Counted from the stretch's first letter, positions 32,951 through 44,390 are shown. The stretch is DNA of 64,000 nt from Balaenoptera acutorostrata (GCF_949987535.1 NC_080077.1:34561389-34625388), one strand, 5' to 3'. The notes: generated by a model not told the origin, from the letters alone. A program made the numbers and translations.

Positions 32951-34579
32951 AATATCTAATTCCTTTCAGCACACCTTTTTTTTTCCACTCTAAAACCTGA
33001 TTTAAGAATGATTTTTACAAAATATATTTTATGAAGTTTGTTAACAGAAACCTCAAATAATTTTTAATATCAGAGATATAAATAACAAACTCTCCTCTTC
33101 CACTAAATATTAAGTCAAACTTCAACCTTCAGTGTCCAGTTTAAACTATAAAATTTTTAAAAGTGATAAGTCATTTCTAGAAATTACTTTTCCATTCCTT
33201 CAGCATCATTAGTAGTAACTGGATGAACATTTTCTTCAAGAAAATATGTAATCTTTTAAAAATTCTAGCTCAAAGAGAAATAAAGTTCAAAACATAGTCT
33301 GATGATATTCCAGAATTTACAAACCTAGAACTTCCCTTGGGAAATAAATGACATGAAATATACTATGTTGTCATATTTTATAATGTTTTTGGAAATAAAA
33401 TGTTGGAAAAGTTTTGCATATTTCTGTCAGTTTTGTGTTTGTGAATTTGCAGTTTCAGATGCATTATAGGATATGCTCACAGATTTAGGAAAACAAATTT
33501 CTTGTCCTATTAATTCCATAGAATATGGATGCGTCTTTGTATTTGCACCACTTACTTAAAATATATATATTCAAAATGATGTCTACATCCACCCAGTCAA
33601 CATAAATGGATCTTTTCCTTGAGACTGTTAAACATTTCTGTGCCTCTTTTCCAAAGTGGTCACTTAAGTAGCAGCTTCTCACTAAACACCCAGTTTCTAC
33701 AATCATACCTTGTCTTCTGCTGAGCATATTAACTTGTACGTAATAGGTCAATCTACAATTTCACTTCTTAAAAAAATACAAACTAATTCACCAGTTTTAA
33801 AATTGTATCCATTAGCTGCTTAATAGTTTAGGATTGCAGTGCCGGAAACATTTAAGAAAGAAAGGAAGTCAAGAGAGTGGATGGTGAGAGGATACGTGTC
33901 AGTGCTTAACATTTCAAATAAAGGTTGTCCACTCAGTGTAAAGGAAGGTGAGAGAGGAAGGGATGTGATGGAGAAGTACTAGGAGTTTCCATAGTAGCAG
34001 AGAGGAGAGGTTTTAGAAGAACCATGGTCAGCGCTATTATTTCTTCACCAGTGGAATGACTTGACTGCTAACTCTCATGGAAGTCTTGAACTCTTGGCAG
34101 GAGGGAGACATGGCTAAACCGCCACAGAACAGCCACTTTAGAGTGCTGCCCCAAAACAGCCTTTTTCTTACTATGTATACATTTTTAGGCACCCGCATGC
34201 TTGCCACCACTATGACATTAATCAGAATGTGTGGGTGAGTGAAATCAAAAGTAGAATGAGAAAATACCCCTGAGAGGAAACAGAAAGCAGCCAATGCTAA
34301 CATTTCCCCTAAATTCACATGGAATATGCCAGTGTAAAACTATGGTCAGAAATATTTCGTTTGTTCCTTTGTTTTCTTGCAGAAGTTATCTGAGTCTCCA
34401 GTGATTGAATAAAAATTTAGCAAAAAGTGACTTAAGAGGTATATTAATGTTAAACCTTAGATTAGGATATTGTTGTCTTTATTAAAGTACAAACATTTGG
34501 AAAGATGGAGGCAAAAAGGGAGGGATGGAAAGATGGATGGACATAAGAAAAGGGGACAGAAAGAAAATCTTCCTTGACT
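32951..34579. other. unassigned sequence
   Basis: No repeat family, gene or RNA recognised. The minus-strand frames at 33485-33751 and 34037-34318 show no known domain. Confidence 0.45.
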
Positions 34580-34785
34580 ACCTACCTATCTACTCTATAA
34601 GATGCACCTGTTAACCATTTTATATACATCATGTTTAATTCTCACAGTATGCCTATAACACGGATTTATATACTAATTTTTATAAATAAAAAAATGCTCA
34701 AAGCTATTAGGCAAGCTGCCCAAGATTACTCAATTAATATGAGTAGTAATTTTAAACCAGATCTAATTCTGAAGAACAACCTTTT
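34580..34785 (-). repeat. MIR SINE
   Basis: Reverse-complement MIR: 'accattttatatacatcatg', 'tttaattctcacagtatgcc', 'ataaaaaaatgctcaaagct', 'aggcaagctgcccaagatta', 'ttttaaaccagatctaattc'. The open frame at 34631-34828 overlaps it and is not a gene. Confidence 0.7.
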
Positions 34786-35250
34786 TGTACTTCACAATTC
34801 TAATACCTTTTTACTAATTTATACTTAAGTGAACACTTAAAAATCTAAAATCTTAGTGAGAGCATTGGGGCCAAAAAGAAAAAAAATGGCAAAGAGAAAA
34901 CAGTGGGGGAGGGAGAGAAGACCATTCAAGAAAATAGGGCAAGAAAAAAGTTCTAGAAGAAAGTTGTGCCCTCTCCAAAGAACTTTAAGAATAAAGGAAA
35001 CCATATAGATCAGGAGACTACAAAAGAAGCTTGCAAACACTGTATCTATGAAATGCAGCTTTGTGAAAAGCAATGACATTAAAATTAAACAAAACCAATT
35101 TATGATCAATTCATCAGTAAATCATAATTAATCAAAATTCTTAGGGAGTACAACAGTCCAATATGTGATAAATATTTATTTATTAATTGGTTATAAAACT
35201 ATATAATATGGTCCTTCAATAAGACTAATATAAATGTGCTAAGAAAGACA
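34786..35250. other. unassigned sequence
   Basis: No feature recognised. Confidence 0.45.
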
Positions 35251-35266
35251 GAGAGAGAGAGAGAGA
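35251..35266. repeat. (GA)8 microsatellite
   Basis: Eight GA units in a purine-rich context. Confidence 0.9.
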
Positions 35267-35841
35267 AAAGAAAGAGAGACCTTCATAGCACTGACATTTC
35301 TGGACAGCTGTGCCAAAAATTAATGCAATGCCATTAATCTTAACATGTATTTATCACCATCAGACAGTTTTCAATTCATTCAATGCCACTCATTTTTCAG
35401 CTACAATGACAGTGCCAATTAAAATTAATTTTTCACATATTTCTTCAGGTACTTTTAATGGTTTATTAAATTCCAGGAACTACATACTGCATCTACTATC
35501 TTTCTTCTATTCTCAAAGTTTGTAATTTGACATGAAGCTATCAATCTTAACATAATTTATCCTTTATAAGACCATGTTATTGTTAATTGATCCTAGTGCC
35601 CTCTAAATGTTCCAAGATGCTATATATATAACAGCTTATAGGAAAAACAGGTTTACCAAAATCAATTAAAAATTTTTTATGATCACATAATTTTCTATTT
35701 CACCTTCCACAGTATCTATATATTTCATATAGATATGAAGATCTAAAAATAGAGTATTTTCTGTTTTCTTGAATGGTTATTTTCTAAAAATATTGGTTCC
35801 TTAAACATCCAGAAAGTCAAAGAGGTTACTTACTTTACAGA

Positions 35842-36069
35842 AAGGAAAATAACAGAGAGCCCTAGATTTTTTTTTCTTGATAAAATAGATTATAATTTTG
35901 AGTGGTTTGAAAACGGCAGAAAGTCAGAGGTTACATCTTTTATTGATTTTGATTTTTTTGTGTGTGGTGATTTTGCTATCATGAAACTCTGATGTCCATC
36001 TGGAAAGAATCAGAAATATAAAGTATCAAATCTAGGTTCAGTGTGCCATGGGGTCATTTACGTTAAATG
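35842..36069 (+). repeat. Diverged direct repeat, copy A
   Basis: About 220 bp that align over their whole length with 39392-39600. Shared landmarks are 'ataacag(a/g)gagc', 'atagattataattttgagtgg', 'ctctgatg', 'tcagaaatat' and 'ttcagtgtgc'. Substitutions and small gaps are spread evenly. I do not recognise the family. Confidence 0.8.
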
Positions 36070-36099
36070 TTGGTATCCCTCGATATACTATTTAGGATT

Positions 36100-36520
36100 T
36101 AGGATTTGGACCAGCTGCATGAGACAGAAAACAAAAATTACTAGTGGCCTGAACAAAACAGTAGTATACTTTTCTCTCATGTAAAATAATTTTGGGGGAA
36201 GGCAGTCAGAGCTTTCAGAGACCCAGACTTTTTCTCTCTTTCTACTCTGCAATCCTAGTACATGCTTCCCATTCTAAAGGTCAATCATGGTTCAAAAAAG
36301 AGGAAAGGAAGACAAAGAGCATACTTCCTCTTTTTAAAGAAGGCTTTGCATAAATCCCACACAACATTTCCACTTATATCAATGGAAATAAGTTAGTCAC
36401 ATGATCACACCCAACAGCAAGACAGGAAATAATCTTTTAGCTGGGCAAAAAATCAGAATTTTGTCACAAAAGAAGAAATGGACATTAGGGGGCAATTAAA
36501 AATCCATTACACGAGAGTGT
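36100..36520 (+). repeat. probable old interspersed repeat, family not named
   Basis: 'ttttctctcatgtaaaataa', 'ctactctgcaatcctagtac', 'ttcctctttttaaagaaggc', 'catttccacttatatcaatg', 'gttagtcacatgatcacacc', 'tggacattagggggcaatta' follow the order of a common mammalian dispersed repeat. I cannot give its name with confidence. Confidence 0.45.
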
Positions 36521-37505
36521 TCCCTCCTTGTCCCTCATTTTTAAAAGCATTCTTTAAATACTTTTTAAATCATTTGTTATATTCTTTCTTTGGGTAATGG
36601 CTTTCATTATCCAATATCCAACTTATCAACCCAATGTAATTGTCATTATCTTCAAAGCTATATTTATTATTCAGTCCTGTCTCCTAACTTCCTAATTTCA
36701 AAATGCCTATTGTCATCTCTACTTGGATTTTCTACAGTGTGACAGACATACTGCTATGCACTCACCAAATCATTCTATTTTTTTTGGCAGAGAGCGGGAT
36801 GGTGCACACAAAAGGACTACATTTACCAACCTCCCTTACTATAAACTGAAACCATATGACTAGATTCAGGCCAGTGGAACACTGGAAGAAGTGATATATT
36901 CTTAAAAGGTCCCATTTGATAGTTCACTCTTTCTGCTATATCTGAGGCAGGGGTGATGGACTCCAAGATGGCAGAGCTAAAGAACTGAAGGAGTCTACAG
37001 GTGTGAGTCACTGCTTAGAGATGAGCAATCCAGGAAAAACCATTACACAAACCCCTATCAGACTTCCTGTTAAAATTATGAGATTTGCAAGGTTATTTGT
37101 TCCATAAAGCATTAGTTACACTGATGAACATAAACAGGTACCAATAATTTAAAGGTTCATTATATGTTCTAGTGACTCAAATATAGTTCATACCAGATTA
37201 GTTTTGTTAGGTGGACAAACCATGTTTAGAATTACAAGTTTTGTTGATATCAACCAGATAGACTGAAATCCAATGTTAATCAAATTATGAAGGTTAGAGG
37301 AATTATATATAATAGCATAAAGGGGAAACATCACAATCAATTAGGGCAAATTCTGGGGACTCTTCAAGTAAGTTTAATGATTTTGACTAGCATTCCTTCA
37401 GTGCTATGTATATCTACTGTCCCTACTCCTTGTGATCAGAGCTGTTGTCTAATTTCTGTTTCCGCACAAATACATAGTATCTTACTTTGTATGGAATGAG
37501 TGTTC
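36521..37505. other. unassigned sequence
   Basis: No feature recognised; small open frames at 36823-37011 and 37287-37499 are not gene-like. Confidence 0.45.
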
Positions 37506-37560
37506 AATGATAATGATGATAATGTTGATGAAGATGACAGTGATAATGATAGTATTAATA
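37506..37560. repeat. imperfect (GAT)n / (ATG)n repeat
   Basis: Units of gat, aatgat and gatgaa over about 55 bp with substitutions. Confidence 0.75.
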
Positions 37561-38759
37561 GAGTTGAAGTAAAACTGTACATTGGTGTCATTTTATCAAG
37601 ATTAGTAAATATATAATAAATACTTTCAAATAATGAGTTTGGAGGTGGAATAGTTTAAAGCTATTCCCCCTTTATTTAATTTTTCTTTTTTTTTTTTCTT
37701 TTTTCCCTTTAATTTTTGGTTGCCTCACCTCTTGTATATGTACCAAGTTTAATCACATGATCACTTTCTCAAAATTTTTCACTTTTGAGCTTTCTTCTAA
37801 ATGTGTATTTGTGTAAATGAATCAGTACATTTAAATCCTAACTGGCATCCTCACCTTTCATTAAAAACAAAAGTCAATACTTGCCACCTCACTTTTTTCC
37901 CTGCTGACATGTGACTAATTATTCTTCCAATGTCTCCACACCTGAAAGAATTCACAAGAAGGATTCTCTACTCAAATAAGGAAGAATTTGAGTAAATAAG
38001 CAATACTGCTCCAGTTTTTGAACACTTAAACATGAATTGCAATATATATAAGTGTTTTTAGATGAAACGTACAAGGACAGAGTCTTTTTCATGCTGTGTA
38101 AGCTGTGCAGAAATAATGGTGATATTTATTCTAGTTGTTTGAGCAGAGGTCACATTGAAGTCAAATGGAAGATGTATGACGAGAGGAATTAAGAGAAACT
38201 TTTACAAATATAATAGGACCCCTATTAAAGGAGCTTTAGAAAAACTTCAGTAAAAACTTGTACTGTTAATTATGACAAGAAAGACAAAAGAGAAGAAAGG
38301 GGAAAAGGGGTATTCAAAAGAAAAAGAAAAACATGGACAAAAGTTTGTTTTTTGTTTTTTTAAGTACTGCAGAAAAGAGACAGAAAAAAATTATGAGATA
38401 CAACAAAGAGCACAAAATAATACAGGTTTATCCTATTCTACTTTATTCCAGTTTTCCCTGAAAAGAAAAATGGTCATGAAAACAGAAAAGAGACAGGGTT
38501 ATCGCAGGTGGGAAACCATTAGGAAACAAGCATGTGGAGTACAAGGACAGTATCAACTATGGAAGAAGACTGTTGCAAGTATAAAGGAGAAAATAACCTG
38601 ACTCATTTGGTAACAGACCACTCTCCCCAATGCCCCCCCCAAAAAAATGATTTTAAAAATCCTTCAATGTTTAAATAGAAATACAGTCAGATACTAAGGA
38701 ATTAAAAAGGCCTCCAAGTGCCTTCTTTGTGAGTGTCTGCCTTTGTGTTCACTTTCATG
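37561..38759. other. unassigned sequence
   Basis: Has a T-rich run near 37681-37710 and a purine-rich part at 38270-38340. The 109-codon frame at 38272-38601 is a Lys/Glu-rich reading of low-complexity DNA. Confidence 0.45.
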
Positions 38760-38850
38760 TCCTCATCCCCAGTCCCCAGCCTGAGCTCCCACCTTATAGA
38801 GAGTGTCTGGCACAGAGTGAACTGTCATTAAATGTCTGAGGAAATGTTCA
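38760..38850 (+). repeat. L2/MIR 3' end fragment
   Basis: 'tcctcatccccagtccccag' then 'gagtgtctggcacagagtga' and 'cattaaatgtctgaggaaat' recall L2 or MIR 3' ends. Confidence 0.45.
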
Positions 38851-39391
38851 TGAATTCAAAGTGTTCTTCTATAGAGGGGTACAAAAAGCTTTCCTTATGC
38901 CCAGTGATGTTTCATATGTTGGAAACTGCACTGAACTGATGTTACACTTATGTACTTGATTTTCATACCTTCGATGAAAACTCTTCTCTATCTTGGAAGG
39001 CATCTTTAAACTGTCCAAGACTGCAAACTGGTAAAGGACACAAATGGAGCAGTAGAGAAGAAAGAGGATAACCAGAAAACAAATTAATTCAGCCAAACCT
39101 TCCTTAGTGATTAATGGATTGACAGATGTCAATGCCAAATCACCCTTGTATCTATAGACTCTTAAGTGTTACTTCTCAGTATTACTCTACTTCTTGGACT
39201 AATACTTACTCTAAGTATTACTAAAGAACCAATTTAGATGTTCATAATACAATGACTTTTGACCTGATGAGAGTGATGCATAGGCATGGAATAAATATCA
39301 GATTTGGCAATTCTATCAAAAGAACCTACCAATTCCAAATGATATGTTTCTTAAAGACGTAGAATATCAGAGCACTTGCTGATCAGACATG
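38851..39391. other. unassigned sequence
   Basis: No feature recognised. Confidence 0.45.
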
Positions 39392-39600
39392 AAGGAAGAT
39401 AACAGGGAGCTCTAGACGTTTTTTTTCTTCCTGAAATAGATTATAATTTTGAGTGGCTTGAGAAATGACAAAAAGTCATGAGCTACCTCTTCTGTTGATT
39501 TGTTATGCTTTTGTTGTCACGTACCTCTGATGACTACCTGGAAAAAGTCAGAAATATGCAATATCCAGTCGGGCTTCAGTGTGCAATGGAGTTAGGTTAA
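39392..39600 (+). repeat. Diverged direct repeat, copy B
   Basis: Partner of 35842-36069, same orientation, about 3.5 kb downstream. The two copies share 'tagattataattttgagtgg' except for small changes at its edges. Confidence 0.8.
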
Positions 39601-39929
39601 AGGAAATGCAAGATCTACAGAATTTAATCTTTACATTTAGAAGAACAATGTGTGGATGACATAAACTAGGAAAATATGAGGAAAGCCATTAAGGAGTAGA
39701 TAACAATATAGAATAGTCTATTTAAAAAAGGAAGAAGGAGGAAAATCTAAGTCAACAAGGACCCCAGACATAGGCCTTAGGGGTTTTTCAGCCTATTTGG
39801 CTCACAGAGAAGTCATAATTACGCACCGGAATTAATTTTATATAACAATCTTGTTCTGCAAAGGATGTTCCTGGATTTAGTACTTTTAACTATTATCTTG
39901 TAACACTGTACAACTTAAATCTGTATAAT

Positions 39930-40047
39930 GCTTTTTACTTTTCAAGGTTCTTTCATTTATGTTAATTTGCTCTATGAGATAAGATAAATATAACTTCTCC
40001 TGGTTTTGAAGATGAAGAAAACAAAGCATCAAAAGGTCACAGGGCTA
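39930..40047 (-). repeat. MIR fragment split by L1 (left part)
   Basis: 'ttgctctatgagataagata', 'tgaagatgaagaaaacaaag', 'aaaaggtcacagggcta' loosely match reverse-complement MIR. The sequence resumes after the L1 insertion at 42151 ('aatcaaagtatggaacacac'). Confidence 0.5.
40031..40047 (+). repeat. Target-site duplication, left copy (L1 with 3' extension)
   Basis: aaaaggtcacagggcta, 17 bp, identical to 42134-42150. Confidence 0.96.
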
Positions 40048-41156
40048 CAGAGATAAACCCACGCACATATGGTCGACTAATCTATGACAAAGGAGGCAAA
40101 GATATACAATGGAGAAAAGACAGTCTCTTCAATAAGTGGTGCTGGGAAAACTGGACAGCTACATGTAAAAGAATGAAATTAGAACACTCCCTAACACCAT
40201 ACACAAAAATGAACTCAAAATGGATTTGAGACCTAAATGTAAGACCAGACACTATAAAACTCTTAGAGGAAAACATAGGAAGAATGCTCTTTGACATCAA
40301 TCACAGCAAGATCTTTTTTGATCCACCTCCTAGAGTAATGGAAATAAAAACAAAAATAAACAAATGGGACCTAATGAAACTTCTAAGCTTTTGCACAGCA
40401 AAGGAAACCATAAACAAGATGAAAACACAACCCTCAGAATGGGAGAAAATATTTGCAAACAAATCAACGGACAAAGGATTAATCTTCAAAATATATAAAC
40501 AGCTCATTCAGCTCAATATTAAAGAAACAAACAACCCAATCCAAAAATGGGCAGAAGACCTAAATAGACATTTCTCCAAAGAAAACATACAGACGGCCAA
40601 GAAGCACATGAAAAGATGCTCAACATCACTAATTATTAGAGAAATGCAAATCAAAACTACAATGAGGTATCACCTCACACCAGTTAGAATGGGCATCCTC
40701 AGAAAATCTACAAACAACAAATGCTGGAGAGGGTGTGGAGAAAAGGGAACCCTCTTGCACTGTTGGTGGGAATGTAAATTGATACAGCCACTATGGAGAA
40801 CAGTATGGAGGTTCCTTAAAAAACTAAAAATAGATTTACCATATGATCCAGCAATCCCACTACTGGGCGTATACCCTGAGAAAACCATAATTCAAAAAGA
40901 CACATGCACCCCAATGTTCATTGCAGCACTCTTTACAATAGCCAGGTCATGGAAGCAACCTAAATGCCCATCGACAGACAAATGGATAAAGAAGATGTGG
41001 TACATATATACAATGGAATATTACTCAGCCATAAAAAGGAACGAAATTGAGTCATTTGCTGAGACGTGGATGGATCTAGAGACTGTCATACAGAGTGAAG
41101 TAAGTCAGAAAGAGAAAAACAAATATCGTATATTAACGCATGTATGTGGAACCTAG
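40048..41156 (+). pseudogene. L1 ORF2 C-terminal fragment
   Basis: Encodes the C-terminal part of the L1 ORF2 protein (reverse transcriptase/endonuclease). The endonuclease and the polymerase catalytic core are missing through 5' truncation. The frame is open from near 40050 except for one stop at 40227-40229; from the Met at 40284 it runs 290 codons to 41156. The C-terminal cysteine-rich motif is intact: in the 290-residue frame, C147, C151, H159 and C164 ([18 protein letters not shown]). Near the end [15 protein letters not shown] and [14 protein letters not shown] are typical. So few changes in over 1.1 kb indicate a fairly young copy. It has no promoter and is not expected to act. Confidence 0.93.
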
Positions 41157-41370
41157 AAAAATGGTGCAGATGAGCCGGTTTGCAAGGCAGAAGTTGAGAC
41201 ACTGATGTAGAGAACAGACATATGGACACCAAGGGGGGAAAATTGCGGTGGGGTGGGGATGGTGGTGTGCTGAATTGGGCGATTGGGATTGACATGTATA
41301 CACTGATGTGTATAAAATTGATGACTAATAAGAACCTGCAGTATAAAAAACAAACAAACAAACAAAACAA
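41157..41370 (+). other. L1 3' UTR and A-rich junction of the transducing L1
   Basis: The UTR ('ggtgcagatgagccggtttg', 'catatggacaccaagggggg', 'tgatgactaataagaacctg') differs from that of the L1 at 30983. No good AATAAA precedes the A/C-rich junction, which fits a weak polyadenylation site. Confidence 0.85.
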
Positions 41371-42123
41371 CTAATACTAAACTTTCATTGGGTTATTTGT
41401 ATGGAAATATGTTAATATAAATGTTTCAGGCATTACATGAAATTTCTAAAAATCTTATATGTTCTGGTATAATGTTATAAGTCATAATTCTAGTTATTAC
41501 TTTAAAACGTATATCTCAGAAATAACAAATTTCCTTGTCAATTGCATTATTATGAACTTTCATCAAATCTTTAACCGTGGTCATTTTTAAGTCTTTTGTC
41601 ATTTATAGACAGTTCTGGATGTACTCTCATGCTTTTGCAAATATGTTCCTATAAAAGGGTTTCATCTTCAAGGAATTCATGGAAAAGACTCTGACAAGTA
41701 CAGGTTTCTGGTAACTGACTGTACTGCTGAACTGAATGAATAAGCATTTTCAGAACTCTAATGAAAAACTGATGAACTCATAAAAGTGCTAACAAAAGAT
41801 GAAGATGAAAAAAAAATTAATTACATGGGACTGAGTGAACTGATGAGGTTGATTATAATTTTTGTGACTTTCTGTTTGAATTTAAAAAAAAAAAATCCCA
41901 CAAGGACTCAGAGGCAAAGAATATACAAATCAATTTTCACTGCAAAGTAAAGGAGCTGTTACAGTGGAGGATTATTGGACTGAATGCCAATATTATGACA
42001 TAGCATGAGTGTGTTTCGTGTTTGGTAATTGCAATCATTGTTGCTTTGGTTGTGGTCATCCATTTACAATGCTTGGTGTCAGTCTATTTATCTCTTGTAA
42101 AAATAAAATACTGTGTGTGTGTG
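41371..42123 (+). other. 3'-transduced non-L1 segment
   Basis: AT-rich sequence of unknown origin, without an open frame of note. It has two internal A-runs (about 41810-41817 and 41883-41893) and ends at AATAAA (42102-42107), a GT stretch and poly(A). The source locus should hold the same sequence without, or downstream of, a parent L1. I do not recognise it as part of any gene, although a co-mobilised mRNA 3' end cannot be excluded. Confidence 0.8.
42102..42107 (+). promoter_or_regulatory. Polyadenylation signal AATAAA of the transduced transcript
   Basis: Lies 17 bases before the poly(A) run that begins at 42124, the usual spacing. Confidence 0.85.
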
Positions 42124-42133
42124 AAAAAAAAAA

Positions 42134-42150
42134 AAAAGGTCACAGGGCTA
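42134..42150 (+). repeat. Target-site duplication, right copy (L1 with 3' extension)
   Basis: Identical to 40031-40047, after the final poly(A); its four leading A overlap the tail. Confidence 0.96.
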
Positions 42151-42364
42151 AATCAAAGTATGGAACACACCTCACAATTCCCAGCTCATTGAGAAAATGG
42201 AAAAGTTAAATTCTTTGCCCTATATTTACCCCAACCCCCATCCAGCTGTACATTTCAACCACATACTTAACCTAGTTTGTAATTAAATATTAGTGAGATA
42301 TTTTAAATTAATATCTTACTTTCCAAGAATAAGCTCCATCTAAGTGTTTTTTTTTTTTCATCAT

Positions 42365-42445
42365 CATAACTCTCGCACAAAGCATGGTCCCTGGCACACT
42401 AGAGATGGTCAATAGATACTTGTTGCATGAATGGATGCATGATTT
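42365..42445 (+). repeat. L2 LINE 3' end fragment
   Basis: 'agcatggtccctggcacact', 'gatggtcaatagatacttgt', 'tgcatgaatggatg' match the L2 3' terminus. Confidence 0.7.
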
Positions 42446-44009
42446 TTTTTCATCAAATGGTACATAATCTTTGTCCCTTCATCTAATTGTACTTCAACTA
42501 TATCACTTGCAGCTTTTTGTTACACTTGGTTATCTCTGCATGTATGCATCTATTTCCTTCTGCTAGAGTGTAGATTCTTAATTATCTATGACCATCAAGA
42601 CCTAACACAGGTCTCCGTCCTGATGTGGTATCCAATAAATGGTTGAGAAAATTTAATTTTTCTCCGTGCAGTCTAGGAAGTTTACTAGAATGATTTTTTA
42701 AGTGCTATGATCACTGATTAGAGACAAGCCACCTACACAGTAAGCCCTTGATGAATTTCAGGACATACAACATTTTCCAAGTGAGTGAATAATTCTCTCT
42801 TGGTCTAGAGCCATGACACATATTACATGAGCCATGACTGCTGCCTGTCAATCCATGTGAGATCACCTTCTTCCTTCAAAAGAAACTCTTCTTAAGCCAG
42901 TATCAGAGAGCAGGTAAAAATTGAACATTCAGACTGGCCATTTGAATTCTGACATTTCTTACTAACATGTTAATACTGCCAGTAATTGCTCTCGGTTGGG
43001 GACTGAATTCCCTAAAACAGGTGGTGATTTTTTTCTTGTTTTTACATGGGCATCAAGCCCTTACCCTTCAATGTGAGAAATGCCAGTGGTAAAAAATTCT
43101 GACCTAACATTCTATACAAGTAGAAGTTGCACTTCGTGAAACTAGAAAACTGAACATTTTAAAAAGATTTCGTCCACACCTCACACCTCAAAGGGAGAAG
43201 TGACATTTTCAGTTCTTGCTTCTCAATCAGGAATAAAGATCTTCCAACATAAGAAGGCAAAACAGCAGTAATTCAGAGACATTTTAAAGTCCAGTAATAT
43301 ATGACACAGAACTGAAGTCTGTGAAGAAAACCACTACTTTGAAAGGATAAAACTATCCACTCAACCTTCAGATACACTAATTAAAATGATATCTTCCTAA
43401 AGAAAAAATGCTAAGTCAGATACTTTACAAAATAACAGCCTAGTTTCACTGAAATTCAATTTCATATAAGCAAGAGGTTCTTAAATGTCATTCAGATCCC
43501 TACACAAATGGTATCCACAATGACATAGAGACAGTTTATTGATCATATGATTCAAATCTCTGAATTTCCTTATTCCCAATCTTTATTTAAGGGTTAAATT
43601 TTGTCTCACTTATATGTCTTTTTAAGGGACAGCTAAAGGCCATCCACTTGCTTAAGTTCCCTACAGAGCTGCATTTATTTTTATACCTGAAAAATAGCTG
43701 TCTGCCCGATCCATCACTAGTTCTTAATCACTTGCTTTTGGTCTTTCTGTTTTTACTCTTAGTAATGATAAAAATAAGAAAAGTGTCTTAATTGTAAACT
43801 ATTAAAGCCTTAGTTTAAAACCTGCCTGTGGATTTTTTTGTAAATCATTTTAATTTTGTTCTTTATTTCTCAACTTATTTATCACCTCCAGCCTTGCTCT
43901 AATGATGCTTAAGATTTGGTTTTACTATAGACATAAAAATTATAATTTATAAATATGTCTAACATGAAAACAAAACCCCCTCCAATCTGCTTTAGCTCCT
44001 AGAGAACAC
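42446..44009. other. unassigned sequence
   Basis: A 'gtctccgtcctgatgtggta ... ccaataaatggttgag' part at 42590-42650 may be another worn L2 end. Otherwise nothing recognised. Confidence 0.4.
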
Positions 44010-44370
44010 ACCAGGCTTGTCTTTTCTCAGGCCACTAACGAAAGACCATAAGTTAAGTGGCTTATAAACAACAAAATTTTATTTCTTACAGTTCTGGAGA
44101 CTAGAAGTCCAAGATGAGCATGCCAGCATGACTGAGTTCTGATGAGAGCCTTCTCCTGGGCTGCACACTGTCAACTTCTTGTATCGTCACATAGTGGAGA
44201 GCAGAGAGGGAAAGCAAGCTCTTTTGTGACCCTTGTAAGGGAAATAATCCCACTCATGACAGCTCATCTAATCCTAAATACCTCCCAAAGTCCCCACCTC
44301 CTAATACATCATTTTGGGGGGTAGGGTTTCAACACATGAATTTTGAGGGGACAAAACATTCAGTCATAAT
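44010..44370 (-). mobile_element. MLT1-type ERVL-MaLR solitary LTR
   Basis: Reverse-complement MLT1: 'gtggcttataaacaacaaaa', 'tttatttcttacagttctgg', 'agactagaagtccaagatga', 'gtcacatagtggagagcaga', 'cctcccaaagtccccacctc', 'gtttcaacacatgaattttg', 'aggggacaaaacattcagtc'. A solitary, decayed LTR of an ancient retrovirus-like element. No coding sequence. Confidence 0.88.
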
Positions 44371-44390
44371 ATGAAATAATTGCTATACCA

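Larger units (their letters stand above)
40048..42133 (+). mobile_element. 5'-truncated L1 carrying a 3'-transduced segment
   Basis: One insertion bounded by a perfect 17-bp target duplication. It has three parts: L1 ORF2 from 40048 to the stop at 41154-41156; L1 3' UTR to about 41350 followed by an A/C-rich tail (aaaaaacaaacaaacaaaca); and about 750 bp of non-L1 sequence (41371-42123) ending in AATAAA (42102-42107) and poly(A). No target duplication occurs at the end of the L1 part, so L1 and extension entered together. This is what results when transcription reads through the weak L1 polyadenylation site into flanking DNA. It landed within an old MIR. Confidence 0.93.

Noticed and set aside
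38272..38601. 109-codon frame beginning MTRKTKEKKGEK
   Set aside because: Lys/Glu-rich reading of A/G-rich DNA with a T-run inside; no domain and no evidence of a processed gene.
40284..41156. A cellular protein gene of 290 residues
   Set aside because: The sequence is the L1 ORF2 C-terminus throughout, within a 5'-truncated insertion.
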